A stretch of DNA of 64,000 bases from Symbiodinium natans. Lineage: Eukaryota; Sar; Dinophyceae; Suessiales; Symbiodiniaceae. Position 1 is the first letter of the stretch, and each line of letters starts with the position of its first letter. Shown piece by piece: positions 37,873-46,429 of this stretch. Both the position numbers and the translations under genes were made by a program. The notes below the pieces were generated by a model. The model ran no database searches and was not told the origin of the DNA. It saw only the letters and a list, made by a program, of their open reading frames with translations. Location of the stretch: positions 1 through 64,000 of the forward strand of contig CAJNDS010000523.1 of NCBI GenBank assembly GCA_905221605.1, in the 5' to 3' direction.

Positions 37873-37992
37873 ATGGCTTCATCGGCGCGTTCATTCCTTC
37901 TCGCTTACGTGGCGATCTATGCAGTCTACGAAGATGGCGGCTATCCTGCCTTTGGTCGTGCCTTGGGGGCTGAATGGGCCCGAAAATCGGAA
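37873..37992 (+). CDS. Possible first exon of fatty-acid hydroxylase gene
   Basis: ATG at 37873 opens about 40 codons (MASSARSFLLAYVAIYAVYE...) containing a hydrophobic segment, as expected at the N-terminus of a membrane hydroxylase. The frame then closes. The donor site is not identified and another exon could lie between here and 38302. Linked to the next exons by position only. Confidence 0.35.
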
Positions 37993-38301
37993 ACCTACAC
38001 CCCATGATTATACGTTATAAGCAGTTTATGGACCTTAAACCCCCTCTGAATCCCTTGAGTGCATTGAATTCTTCGAGGTGGTGCCAGTTTAAGCCTTGAT
38101 TGGATGTGGCCCATCTTGCTTCGCAATCTGTTGGCCACTTGGAGTCCTAGCTGCAATTCATTTCGGTGGGTTTGGGATCTAAGGTTGCGGGTACTGTTGA
38201 GTTCCATGGTCTCTCTCTCTCTCTTTCATATATATATATATGTAATTTTTTAGTAACACACATATATAGAAACACATGCTCCAGGAGAGTATCGAGTGAA
38301 G

Positions 38302-38458
38302 ACATTGGGCACAACACTGGCAGTTTTCTGCGCACGCGCCGAGGATCATCTGTGGCTTCTGGGACTGGTTCCTATACTTATCCCCATGGAAGGAGTCGCT
38401 TCGCCAGTTCAAGATGAACAGCAAGTACCCTCCGATGAGCCAACTGCGGCATGATGCA
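38302..38458 (+). CDS. Fatty-acid hydroxylase/sterol desaturase, N-terminal exon
   Basis: Encodes a segment including FWDWFLYLSPWKESLRQFKM and KYPPMSQLRHDA, the pattern that precedes the membrane helices in sterol desaturase/fatty-acid hydroxylase family members (W-D-x-F-x-Y near PW, then K-x-x-x-K-Y-P). The donor is GCA|GTGGCT at 38459. Joined to AAG|GTGGCC at 38637 the frame is kept, and the short duplicate GTGGC lies at both edges. The left edge is uncertain. Confidence 0.65.
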
Positions 38459-38476
38459 GTGGCTTGGGGACGACAT

Positions 38477-38636
38477 GAACCCTAAAAGGGCTTATGGTTC
38501 ATATTACCTTAAAATAGGGAATTACGGTAGTATAGGATATATGCACCCTAAACGGGCTTATGGTTCATATTACCTTCAGGGAGTTGTAGTAGTGTAGGGT
38601 ATATGCCCCACTGTTAGGGTTCATTTGGTCCCCAAG
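38477..38636. repeat. Intronic two-copy tandem repeat with inverted ends
   Basis: A unit of about 68 bp (CCTAAA-GGGCTTATGG onward, ending GTAGGATATATGC-like) occurs twice, at 38481-38547 and 38549-38612. The block starts GAACCCTAA and ends TTAGGGTTC, which are inverted. It fills the intron between the two hydroxylase exons. Confidence 0.65.
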
Positions 38637-38942
38637 GTGGCCAGCACCGTTGCCACGATTTGCGGCACTTTGGTAGAGATCGTCCTATGCCACTTGTGGG
38701 CCACGAATGCACTGACGATGCACAGAAAGCTCAGCGACGCACCTTTGCAAAGCTGTGTGTTTACTTTGACCATCACACATTGGCGAGTTCCTCATTTCTA
38801 CCTGATGCACCGGGCTCTTCACCCATGGAGGACCACGACGGTACCAGATTTCGGCCAGGTGCTCTACCGGCATGTGCACGCGCAGCACCACAAGTCCTAC
38901 CTGCCAACTGCTTTTTCCGGTACCAACATGCACCCCGTGGAG
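38637..38942 (+). CDS. Fatty-acid hydroxylase/sterol desaturase, central exon
   Basis: Encodes membrane helices and two of the three histidine boxes of the di-iron hydroxylase family: HFYLMH followed by RALHPW, and HVHAQHH, then NMHPVE. This family inserts oxygen into lipid or sterol C-H bonds at the ER membrane; the exact substrate cannot be told. The donor is GTGGAG|GCC (a GC start) at 38943. The 9-bp GTGGAGGCC recurs at the acceptor of the next exon. Confidence 0.85.
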
Positions 38943-39121
38943 GCCTTTGGGGGTATATAAGGGAAGGTATATAAGGGTTCCAATGAAGGGCCCATATTCG
39001 GGGCCAGGGCTCAGAATCGAAGACCGAACGAAGATGTACTTGAGGGGTTTCGGGTTTAGGGTTGAGGGTTCAGGGTTTAGGGTTTAGGGTTTAGGGGTTT
39101 AGGGTTTAGGGTTGAGTGGAG
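38943..39121 (+). other. Intron with TTTAGGG array and 9-bp flanking duplication
   Basis: The intron starts GC and ends AG. GTGGAGGCC is present at 38937-38945 and at 39116-39124, so the exon sequence at the junction is duplicated across the intron. The interior has GGGTATATAAGGGAAGGTAT-type sequence and, at 39049-39112, TTTAGGG units. Confidence 0.75.
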
Positions 39122-39445
39122 GCCACATTGTACTACGCAATGCCGACAGTCTTCATGGCATGGCTGGTGCGCCTTCATCCCACCATTGCCGTCGCCTGCA
39201 TCTTCGACTGCGCCATCGGCGCTTGGCTTGGTCATGATGGGTTTCAGTGGCCTGGGTCAGGGGATTACTTCCACCAGCTGCACCATGAGAACTTCGACTG
39301 CAATTTTGGAGCCATGCATGTGCCCATGGACAAGTGGATGGGAACATTCTGCGGCAACAATGCCGACTTGCACACGATTTGGGGTGAGAAGAAGGTTGGG
39401 CGAGAAGCAAACCTTGAAGACACGAAGATTTGGAAGTGCCAGTAA
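39122..39445 (+). CDS. Fatty-acid hydroxylase/sterol desaturase, C-terminal exon
   Basis: Continues in frame from HPVE to A-TLYYAMPTVF, a hydrophobic segment, then the third histidine box HQLHHENFDCNFG and DKWMGTF, the standard C-terminal signature of the sterol desaturase/fatty-acid hydroxylase family. Stop TAA at 39443. All three His boxes are thus present across the exons, and the gene appears intact apart from its uncertain 5' end. Confidence 0.88.
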   Translation, partial: ATLYYAMPTVFMAWLVRLHPTIAVACIFDCAIGAWLGHDGFQWPGSGDYFHQLHHENFDCNFGAMHVPMDKWMGTFCGNNADLHTIWGEKKVGREANLEDTKIWKCQ

Positions 39446-40216
39446 AGGTTCCTGCTTTAAGCGTGGCAACAATAGCTTGCACAACTGTACACAACAGGAA
39501 TCCAGCGTTGTGAAAGAAACAAGGACGCTTATGCGCGATGTTCATTCCCCATAATTGGGTCGTGAATTTTGATTGGGTGATGGACGAAGTCAATTTCGAC
39601 TGCCGGGGCTGTTTACGTCATGTTGAAACTGCTCTGTTGGATGCTACCTTCACGTATCACTCGTGCAGGTTCGGTTGATTGGTGCTAGGCTCTTATCCTG
39701 CTAATGTCTGTGTAGTAATGTCCCCAAGTCACAGCAACACACAAAGTTATGCATCCTTTGCGTCAGCCACATTCTGTCTGCTTTCGTTGTGACCTTCGTT
39801 TTGCGCTTCAATTCGTGATGACCCCCGAAACGTTGGGACCAGAGTTTGGAGGGAGCATCTTTGAAAGACCTGTACATTCTTCGCATACCCCAAGATGGCT
39901 GCCTGGCATCTGATTCGTAGGGTCAAGGGTTTAGGGTTCAGGGGAACAGGCTCAATTTTAGCCGTGGTTTGTGTGTTGTATGGAGAAGCGGATCTTCCTT
40001 CTTATGGCAGCTCGATGGTAAGAATAGTTTCGGCCATGGACGTTTGATTCAAGCAGCATTTGTCTGCTGGTCGTGATGCCCGGGTTCAGCGTGCGATTCT
40101 CTCGAGAGTTGCGTCGGCAAATCCGTTTGGTTCAAGACTCCTAGCGGAGAAGCTTGCGACTCTGCGGAGACAGAGTCTGTACGTTGTATGCGAGACACGC
40201 ACGCGCTGCACTCCCC
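39446..40216. other. Intergenic; no gene recognised
   Basis: Unique sequence with a single short TTTAGGG remnant near 39927. No exon is supported. Confidence 0.4.
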
Positions 40217-40483
40217 ATGGCGCGCACGGCCGCGGTCGCGGTCTTCCTGAGTCTTCTTGCAGCCGCTGCATCATCGGAGATTCCATCGGAGCTGGTGCCA
40301 CCGGACCATGAGTCCCTTCAGCACCTTACCTTCTTGGAGGTTCTGCACGTGGAGCAGGGGCTTGCGGAGCCCAAGGCGAGTGGGCTCCGCATGCCGTCGC
40401 CGCCGGTCCCCGGCCTGGTGAACCTGGCGATCCAGGGCCCCGGCTTGATCCTGCAGGCTCACAAGGGATGCTTGATTCCTTAA
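40217..40483 (+). CDS. Signal-peptide exon, possibly 5' end of the kinase gene
   Basis: ATG at 40217 begins MARTAAVAVFLSLLAAAASS, a classic secretory signal peptide, followed by about 65 ordinary residues (EIPSELVPPDHESLQHLTF...). A candidate GC donor exists at CTGCAG|GCTCAC (near 40456) and a candidate acceptor at CTGGAG|GCTTTG (near 40807), but a stop soon follows there. The link to the kinase exons is therefore unproven. It may be a separate secreted protein. Confidence 0.5.
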   Translation: MARTAAVAVFLSLLAAAASSEIPSELVPPDHESLQHLTFLEVLHVEQGLAEPKASGLRMPSPPVPGLVNLAIQGPGLILQAHKGCLIP

Positions 40484-40486
40484 AGA

Positions 40487-40951
40487 GGGTTTAGGCTTTA
40501 GGGTTGAGGGTTGAGGGTTTAGGGTTCAGGGTTCGGGGTTCCGGTGTTTCAGGGTTTAGGCTACGAGTGTTGAGGATGTTCAGGGGATGAAGACTCGCAC
40601 CCCTAAGGTTGTACCCCTCAAGGTTCCCCTCAACATACTCCCAATGTGGCTCCTATGTTCCCTTAAGGGATCCTTTAACAGGGACCCCAAAACCCAAGGG
40701 TACAACCTTAAGGGTCCAAGGTAGAACCCTAAGCCCTAAACCCTAAACCCAAAACCCTACACCATGAACCCTAAACCCTAAACCCTTAAGGGTCCAACCC
40801 TGGAGGCTTTGATGGGTGGTGTGGAGCTGCCGGGCGCACTGGACTCCAAGTAGCCTGGCCGTTTTGTTGGAGATGCCACTTTCGTTGATTTCGAACCCTA
40901 AGCCCTGAACCCTAAACCCTAAACCCTAAACCCTAAACCCTAAACAACCAG
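40487..40951. repeat. TTTAGGG array, inverted-repeat element and CCCTAAA arrays
   Basis: Degenerate TTTAGGG units (40487-40560) are followed by an inverted-repeat element (arms CCTAAGGTTGTACCC at 40602-40616 and GGGTACAACCTTAAGG at 40698-40713). CCCTAAA arrays follow at 40728-40790 and 40890-40945, ending with the acceptor CCAG of the next exon. Confidence 0.75.
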
Positions 40952-41030
40952 GTACGAAGATGGCACGGCGTTGGGGAGCGGCACCTTTGGCATCACCTTC
41001 CTGGCCACCCGAAAATCCGACCACCAGAAG
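40952..41030 (+). CDS. Protein kinase exon: glycine-rich loop
   Basis: Encodes YEDGTALGSGTFGITFLATR and KSDHQK. G-S-G-T-F-G is the nucleotide-binding loop of eukaryotic protein kinases, followed by the expected small residue in the second strand. The acceptor is CCAG|G at 40950-40951. The donor is CAGAAG|GCCC (GC start) at 41031. Joined to the next exon it reads directly into VAVKVFK, as in a kinase N-lobe. Confidence 0.85.
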
Positions 41031-41198
41031 GCCCCCTGGTTCTTAGTAGGGAATGAGGGAATAGTAATAACCCTAAACCCTAAACCCTAAACCCTAAACC
41101 CTAAACCCTAAACCCTCTATATACACAAACATTCCCTTTAAGGGATCCTACATCGGGTACCTCCTTCCCTCCTGTCCCTACGAACAACCAACCAGAAG
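41031..41198 (+). other. Intron with CCCTAAA array and 9-bp duplication
   Basis: ACCAGAAGG stands at both edges (41023-41031 and 41191-41199). The interior contains CCCTAAA units (41070-41115) and a short unique part. Excision from GC to AG restores HQK-VAVKVF. Confidence 0.75.
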
Positions 41199-41270
41199 GT
41201 GGCTGTGAAGGTCTTCAAGTATGGCGGTGTTTGGGCGTCGCCGGGAACCTGCACGAAGCTGCTTTGTCAG
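41199..41270 (+). CDS. Protein kinase exon: catalytic lysine
   Basis: Encodes VAVKVFKYGGVWASPGTCTK; V-A-V-K is the beta-3 strand with the ATP-anchoring Lys. The donor is CAG|GTTTAGGG, where the intron begins directly with telomere-like units, and the reading phase is kept. Confidence 0.82.
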
Positions 41271-41398
41271 GTTTAGGGTTTAGGGTTTAGGGTTTAGGGT
41301 TTAGGGTTCATAGCTGGTATCTTGCATTTTTACGTGTACTTAAAACCCAATGAGGAATAAACAAAGTCATTTTAAATATGATCCCGACCATGGACTAG

Positions 41399-41488
41399 GC
41401 TGGAGTGCATTGCCCATCTCAAGATGAGCGCGTCGGAATGTCTGGACACCCAGCGACTCCCAGCGGCACCGTGTGCAACCTTTTTAAG
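41399..41488 (+). CDS. Tentative kinase exon (helix C region)
   Basis: Open sequence between a TTTAGGG array and a CCCTAAA array after a TAG acceptor. In phase with the previous exon it reads AGVHCPSQDERVGMSGHPAT. No definite helix-C Glu motif is recognised, so this is a placement by context. Confidence 0.3.
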
Positions 41489-41660
41489 GAACCCTAAACC
41501 CTAAACCCTAAACCCTAAACCCTAAACCCCTAAATGCATGCATCCTTGAGCCGCACGCTTGATCTAGCTGTCCCAAAGGACCCAACAAACCTGTATCGGG
41601 TGGAGAAAACGAAGCCCTGAACCCAAAACCGTAAACCCAAACCCCACAACCCTTAGGAGG

Positions 41661-41741
41661 TTCCTCCTCATACTAACAATCCTTAATAGGGATTCGAATA
41701 GCGCGTACTATCATGCCCATTCAGGGCTGTTAGTATCCCCA
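41661..41741. mobile_element. MITE family A, degenerate copy
   Basis: Contains the family core CATACTAACAATCCTTAATA then GGGATTCGAATA on the left, and GGGCTGTTAGTATCCCC on the right, which are inverted versions of each other. The outer ends are diverged. Confidence 0.6.
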
Positions 41742-41770
41742 AACCCGACAACCCCAAGATGTAAGAAGCG

Positions 41771-41889
41771 CTAACCAGGCATCCATCAGGCTGATAGCCA
41801 GGCCCTAACCCCTAAACCCTAAACCCTGAACCCTAAACCCTAAACCCTAAATCCTGAACCCTAACCAGGCATCCATCAGGCTGATAGCC
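41771..41889. repeat. CCCTAAA array flanked by a 29-bp direct duplication
   Basis: A 29-bp segment (CTAACCAGGCATCCATCAGG + CTGATAGCC) is present at 41771-41799 and 41861-41889, with 61 bp of CCCTAAA-type repeat between. The duplicated piece contains two AG|GC sites and is at the start of a coding-looking stretch. This is what an array inserted at a staggered break would leave. Confidence 0.85.
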
Positions 41890-41990
41890 TGGATCAGGAG
41901 GCATCCGATCACGTGGTCAAGTGCCTCTTTGACGGTATCACGCCGGGGTTGGAAGGAGCGACATCACCTGAAGGGCCCACAACCTCGATA
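41880..41990 (+). CDS. Tentative kinase-gene exon
   Basis: Begins after CATCAG and reads ADSLDQEASDHVVKCLFDGI then TPGLEG..., a protein-like sequence in one open frame, before a TTTAGGG array. The family motif is not definite. Placed in the kinase gene because it lies between the N-lobe and catalytic-loop exons. Confidence 0.35.
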
Positions 41991-41991
41991 G

Positions 41992-42148
41992 GGTTTAGGG
42001 TTTAAGGGTTTAGGGGTTTAAGGGTTTAAGGGTTTAGGGGTTTAGGGGTTTAAGGGTTTAAGGGTTTAAGGGTCTAAGGGTTTAAGGGTTTAACGGTTTA
42101 AGGGTTAAAGGGTTTAAGGGTTTCAGGGTTCAAGGGTTTAGGGCTCTT
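41992..42148 (+). repeat. Variant TTTAAGGG / TTTAGGGG array
   Basis: About 20 units, mostly 8-mers TTTAAGGG and TTTAGGGG instead of the 7-mer, directly before the catalytic-loop exon. Confidence 0.9.
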
Positions 42149-42177
42149 GACCCAAAACTCGCGGTTCTCCACGCCAG

Positions 42178-42440
42178 GCGGCACTTCGCAGAGTCAGCCT
42201 TATTACATCGAGCTGAGCTTTGCCGGGCGCGACGACGTGGACAAATGGTGGGGGAAGAGGCTGACCAAAAGCCTCGCCGACGAGGCCTACGTGCAAGACG
42301 TGAAGTCGGTCGCCAAGGGCGTCTACCTCGGGCTTCGCTTCATGGGGGAGAGCAAGACGGCAGTGCACTATGTTCATGCCGACTTGAAGCCTCAGAACAT
42401 GGTGGTCAACGAGGAGAGGAATGAGACAAAAGTGCTGTTT
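42178..42440 (+). CDS. Protein kinase exon: catalytic loop
   Basis: Encodes YYIELSFAGRDDVDKWWG, a helical stretch, then VHYVHADLKPQNMVVNEE. H-x-D-L-K-P-x-N is the kinase catalytic loop with the catalytic Asp, the phosphate-contacting Lys and the metal-binding Asn. The usual Arg before Asp is Ala, so this is a non-RD kinase. Start is placed at CCAG|GCGGC. The end lies before the TTTAGGG array at 42447; the exact donor is uncertain. Confidence 0.8.
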
Positions 42441-42446
42441 AGGGAA

Positions 42447-43012
42447 TAGGGTTTAGGGTTTAGGGTTTAGGGTTTAGGGTTTAGGGTTTAGGGTGTTGGT
42501 TGTGAAAACTTTGTGCCACCAAACGCGCGGCCTGGAGTGTGTCTCAATACACTAAGCCACGCGGACTCTGGGTTTAGGGTTCCGGGGAGTCAGTCCTTAG
42601 CCCTAAACCCTAAACCCTAAACCCCAAACCCTAAACCCTAAACCCTAAACCCGGGTCCATGGCCCGAAGCTTAGAGGACCCATGGCATGTCGGAACCTCA
42701 GGTAACTGGGGGTTTGGGTTGGGATGTTCCCCCTTCTACTCATGTAGGGTTTAGGGTTTAGGGTTTAAGGTTGAGGGTTGAGGGTTTAGGGCTCTTAATA
42801 GGCATTGTAGTACCCACTATTAGAATCCGGAGCTGTTAGTATAAGGGGGAACATCCCAAGGTTTGGGTCTAGAGTTTTGGGGGAGCTCCTTCTCTGGTCG
42901 CGCTCTGGTTCTGGCCGCAGCCTGCAGTTCGCATGACGCAACCCTGGGATCTTGTTTAGGGTTTAGGATTTAGGGTTTAGGAACCCTCAGCTGAACCCTA
43001 AACCCTTGACAG
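42447..43012. other. Intron with arrays and MITE family A copy
   Basis: Contains TTTAGGG units (42447-42494), CCCTAAA units (42600-42650), an entire MITE family A copy (42719-42859) and further short TTTAGGG pieces. It ends with the acceptor TTGACAG at 43012. Confidence 0.7.
42719..42859. mobile_element. MITE family A, complete copy with internal TTTAGGG array
   Basis: Starts TTGGGATGTTCCCCCTT and ends AAGGGGGAACATCCCAA, perfect terminal inverted repeats. It is flanked by the 8-bp direct repeat GGTTTGGG (42711-42718 and 42860-42867). A TTTAGGG array (42747-42790) lies inside. An 8-bp duplication is typical of hAT-type transposases, so the element is probably mobilised by one; no transposase is encoded here. 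Confidence 0.85.
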
Positions 43013-43139
43013 CAAGCAGCCTTGGAAGGACACCGGGCAAGTGGTCATCGTGGACATGGGCACGGTCCTGTGCGATGGCGATGGCCAGACGTGCGCGAAG
43101 AAAACCAGCGGCACCACCCCAATTTTTCGACCCCCCGAG
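43013..43139 (+). CDS. Protein kinase exon: activation segment
   Basis: Encodes QPWKDTGQVVIVDMGTVLCD, then TSGTTPIFRPPE. V-D-M-G stands for the D-F-G motif with the metal-binding Asp, and P-I-F-R-P-P-E for the T-x-x-Y-x-x-P-E end of the activation segment. The donor is CCCGAG|GCTC (GC start); joined to 43600 it reads RPPE-PQVGWQKPVWSFDVHS. Confidence 0.85.
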
Positions 43140-43464
43140 GCTCGAGCTGAGGGGTCGGTTTAGGGTTTCGGTTTCAGGGTTTTGGGTTTAGGGCTGGAGT
43201 TTTTGCTGAGGGCTCGGGCAGGGTCTAGGGTCTTAGAGATTCCTGTATCCTAGTCAGGTCTAAGAGACAGGTTTTGGTCCTTTCGGGAGGGCCCTAAAAA
43301 AGGGCGTCTTGTGGTGTTTGGACTAGTGTATATTTCGAAGCCACATTTTCAGGGCACCCGAAAAACCGTAGTTTTGTCAAGCTGGCCACATGACTGGTGC
43401 AACATAGGTTTGTGTGCAGCAAGTGCAGCAGTATACCCGAAGCCCAAGAAACCAAACTCTAGGC

Positions 43465-43572
43465 CTAATCCCTAAACCCTAAACCCTAAACCCCAAACCC
43501 TAAACCCTAAACCCCAAACCCTAAACCCTAAACCCTAAACCCTAAACCCTAAACCCTAAACCCTAAACCCTT
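43465..43572 (-). repeat. CCCTAAA array before kinase exon
   Basis: About 15 units near the 3' end of the intron, while the 5' end of the same intron carries TTTAGGG-like units (43158-43195). The two are inverted to each other. Confidence 0.9.
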
Positions 43573-43599
43573 GAGGTTTCGCATCTCTCCCTCTTTCAG

Positions 43600-43705
43600 C
43601 CACAAGTGGGTTGGCAGAAGCCCGTGTGGTCGTTCGACGTCCACTCGGCTGCCCTCTCCATCCTGGGCATGGCGACGGATGGGAAATCTGGGTTGGTGAT
43701 GCCAG
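43600..43705 (+). CDS. Protein kinase exon: helix F region
   Basis: The acceptor CTCTTTCAG is pyrimidine-rich. Encodes KPVWSFDVHSAALSILGMAT, matching the kinase segment D-V-W-S-x-G...L with its conserved Asp. The donor is CCAG|GTAGGGTTTAGGG: the intron begins GT and runs immediately into telomere-like units. Confidence 0.82.
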
Positions 43706-43906
43706 GTAGGGTTTAGGGTTTAGGGTTTAGGGTTTAGGGGTTTAGGGGTTTAGGGGTTTAGGGGTTTAGGGTTTTAGGGTCTTGGGGTTTAGGGTAGGGG
43801 CTTCCGAAATTCGGGGTACCTTGTTGCGGTCCTCAGTATTCTAAGGGAGTCCTACTATTCGGGGATCTAACATGAGGGGTCCCCGAATGTTCGTAAGCCC
43901 CCCCAG
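43706..43906. other. Intron: TTTAGGG array plus family B MITE supplying the acceptor
   Basis: TTTAGGG/TTTAGGGG units (43706-43795) are followed by a family B inverted-repeat element (about 43805-43903: CGAAATTCGGGGTACC... ...GGTCCCCGAATGTTCG). The element's C-rich end forms the acceptor CCCCCCCAG. CCAGGT is present at both intron edges. Confidence 0.7.
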
Positions 43907-44118
43907 GTGGAGAAACTCTTTCTGCAGTCCCTGTCATCACATACATGCTGTCGAATGGTGTTCAGAACTCAATGGCAAATTGGCCCACGGTGCGGAGGGT
44001 TGTGGAGTGTGCCGAAGCCGAAGCCCAGCCCAACACGCAGCCGTACTTTAACGCCCTTCTCCGGTGCACGAATGAGGAATCCATTGTCCACTACAAGAAG
44101 TTACCCAGCTTTTGCTCT
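43907..44118 (+). CDS. Protein kinase gene exon (C-lobe insert)
   Basis: In phase with the previous exon, encodes GGETLSAVPVITYMLSNGVQ, then NWPTVRRVVECAEAEAQPNT and HYKKLPSF. The frame is open over about 68 codons and composition is coding-like. No separate domain is recognised. It probably belongs to a kinase C-lobe insertion. The donor is not certain; the frame runs into TTTAGGG at 44120. Confidence 0.6.
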
Positions 44119-44254
44119 TTAGGGTTTCGGGTTTAGGGTTTAGGGTTTAGGGTTGCCCAGAAGGTTTCGGTGCCAAATAAACCATCGCAAGAAAGGCGTT
44201 GTGTTCACTCATGCGAACCTCTTAGCCGGAAGCCTTCAACCCCGAACCCTCACC

Positions 44255-44332
44255 TCAACCCTAAACCCTAACCCTAAACCCTAAACCCTGAACCCTAAAC
44301 CCTAAACCCTAAACCCTAAACCTTACACCGAG
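44255..44332 (-). repeat. CCCTAAA array
   Basis: About ten units ending next to the acceptor CCGAG of the following exon. Confidence 0.9.
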
Positions 44333-44480
44333 GCTGTTCGAGGAGCGCCTCGCGCAGGTTCGCGACGCCTCGGGCGACGCGCGCAAGGCGGCTCTTGCGA
44401 GTCTCGTGCACTGCCGCACGTCGAAGACGTCCCCCGCGGCCCTCTACGCCATGCCGGCCCTCCCGGATCCTGGGATCGTT
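44333..44480 (+). CDS. Protein kinase gene exon (Ala/Arg-rich helix)
   Basis: Encodes LFEERLAQVRDASGDARKAA, then LASLVHCRTSK and PAALYAMPALPDPG. GC-rich third positions set it apart from the surrounding repeats. No family motif. Its place between kinase C-lobe exons suggests part of the same gene. Confidence 0.5.
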
Positions 44481-44490
44481 TGTTGGGGGT

Positions 44491-44630
44491 ACGGTTTAGG
44501 GTTTAGGATTTAGGGTTTAGTTTAGGGTGTAGGGTTTAGGGTTTAGGAGGGTTTAGGGTTTAGGGTTTAGGGTTTAGGGCTTACGGTTGAGGGTTGAGGG
44601 TTGAGGGTTGAGGGTTTAGGGTTTAAGGGA
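44491..44630 (+). repeat. TTTAGGG / TTGAGGG array
   Basis: About 17 units, several TTGAGGG, directly left of a family B MITE. Confidence 0.9.
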
Positions 44631-44636
44631 AAGTAG

Positions 44637-44810
44637 GGGTACCTTATTAGGGTCCTGATTATATGGGGATCCTACATTTTGGGGTTATTATATTAGGCCT
44701 TCATTTTCGTAACCGTCCTGTTTTTCCTTTTCAAGAAGTGGGGGCCTCTAAAATAGACCCCCGGACTAGAAGGACTCCCCAATAATAAGGACGCCCCAAT
44801 AAGGTACCCC
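44637..44810. mobile_element. MITE family B, complete copy
   Basis: Starts GGGGTACCTTATTAGGGTCC and ends with its near inverse (AAGGACGCCCCAATAAGG, TACCCC). The interior also folds (GGACTCCCCAATAATAAGG against the left arm). Related but diverged copies are at 43805-43903, 51300-51395, 52822-52931 and 58490-58675. Confidence 0.75.
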
Positions 44811-44984
44811 TCATTTCGGAAACCCCCATTTTAGGAGTTAGGGTGCAGGTTCAGAAGGTCAGTGTTCAGGAGTTGCTTGAGAAGTTCATGGGTACTTTGT
44901 ACGTGGAGACCCGAGTTGCCACCCAACCTTGCTGACCTTTTCTAGACATGAACTTTCCAGTGGGGCTGACCTTCGGGCTTAGGG

Positions 44985-45545
44985 TTAACCCCCTAAACCC
45001 TAGACCCTGGACCCTAAACCCTGAACCCTGAACCCTAAACCCTAAACTCAAGGCTTAGGCCGCCCCCCTACGTTGGGGCGGGGCGCTTCAGCCCCTCGAC
45101 CTCCATGTCGCAAGCACCAGGTCGTTCGCCCACATCCCACAGCTCGGAGGTCGGCAGCAGTCGGGACAAGTACTGGCCCCTTATCAAAGTCACGAGCTTC
45201 TGGGCGCCCGGCCTTGTACCCCGAGGGCCCCAGCCCAGAGAGGCCGCAGGACTCTCCTGGGAGGCCTCTAAACCTTTCTGTCTCTCTCAAACCTTTCGAG
45301 GGCCTGGAACCCTCCCTGCTCATCTGGAAATGTGGACTCAAAGGCAGTGGACTCAAAGCCACTGGTGACGGAAGACGTTTTATTGGAAGTAAGCAATTGG
45401 TCTGTTTAGGCCTAAACCGCAAAAGGAATAGGTTAGGGTGGCTTTGCCGCCTGGTGGGAGAAGTGTGTGAGATGGCCTTCCACAATCGGGCCAGAGCTGC
45501 TCTTCGCATTCGAGCCTCAGCATCTACGCCATAACTACAGCAAAC
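44985..45545. other. CCCTAAA array then unassigned sequence
   Basis: CCCTAAA units (44985-45050) are followed by about 480 bp open in several overlapping frames on both strands. None has a motif, so I assign no exon, though a kinase-gene exon could lie here. Confidence 0.4.
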
Positions 45546-45845
45546 CCCAAGCCTTAAACCCTAAACCCTAAAAGCCTAAACTAAACCCTAACAGCCGAAA
45601 CCCTGCCTAAACCCACTTTGAGGCTCTTGGGGGCTAAGCTGGCGAACCCAGGGCCCTAGGGCTGCAACCTTTAGCGTCTTGGGTTTAGGGTTTAGGGGGT
45701 TTAGGGTTTAGGGGGTTTGGGGTTTAGGGTTTGGGGTTTAGGGTTTAGGGTTCAGGGTTTAGGGTTTAGGGTTTGCGGTTTGGGGTTTGCCAACAGCAAA
45801 ACACCAAACCCTTTTTTTGGGCGCATCTCAAAACAACCCAAGCCA
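45545..45845. repeat. CCCTAAA then TTTAGGG arrays
   Basis: Degenerate CCCTAAA units (45545-45605), unique sequence, then TTTAGGG units (45680-45790). Confidence 0.8.
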
Positions 45846-45847
45846 AG

Positions 45848-45917
45848 AAGGAAACTCACGTGCCGAAGTTCTTCTGGACTTTGGTGGACGACTGGATGAA
45901 GACGCTGGGTTGCCAGT
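45848..45917 (+). CDS. Tentative kinase-gene exon
   Basis: After CCAAG the frame reads KETHVPKFFWTLVDDWMKTL, compact and coding-like, before non-coding sequence. No family motif is definite. Confidence 0.3.
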
Positions 45918-46244
45918 ATGTCCTCACATCTTATTATTGGTACGGTTTACCAGAGCAGTTGTTGAGTTATGGCAACTTCATTTGAGCTCCTTAAGAGCTA
46001 CCCAGGACAGGCTTTGACGAGGTGCTGCTGAAGGCTCCGAAATCACAAGCAAAACCTTTCTTCACGCATCGACATGTAGCGTCCAATTATCGGGGTTAGC
46101 ATGTTGTGGTATGTATCCTAGCTGCTGATGTGTAATTCTCGACAGGAGCGTGCGCACCAGGGTGTCTTCCCATGGCCCCCGTGTGGTACATCACCCACCC
46201 TGTGCCGGACAAGCGACACCCTAAGCCACTAAACCCGACACAAA

Positions 46245-46425
46245 CCTTAAGCCCCTAAACCCTAAACCCTAGGGTTTCGAACCAGGAGATGACTTAACCT
46301 TAAACCCTAAACCCTAAACCCGAAACCCTAAACCCGAAACCTAAACCCGAATGAACCCTGAACCCTAAGCCCTAAATCCTGAACCCTAAACCCTAAACCT
46401 CCCAACCCTAAACCTCACCACCTGG
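46245..46425 (-). repeat. Degenerate CCCTAAA array
   Basis: About 20 CCCTAAA and CCCGAAA-type units immediately before the last kinase exon. Confidence 0.9.
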
Positions 46426-46429
46426 GAAG

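Noticed and set aside
45048-45534. 150-codon ORFs on both strands near 45.1-45.5 kb
   Set aside because: Several overlapping frames are open at once in GC-rich sequence; none has a motif or clear splice context.
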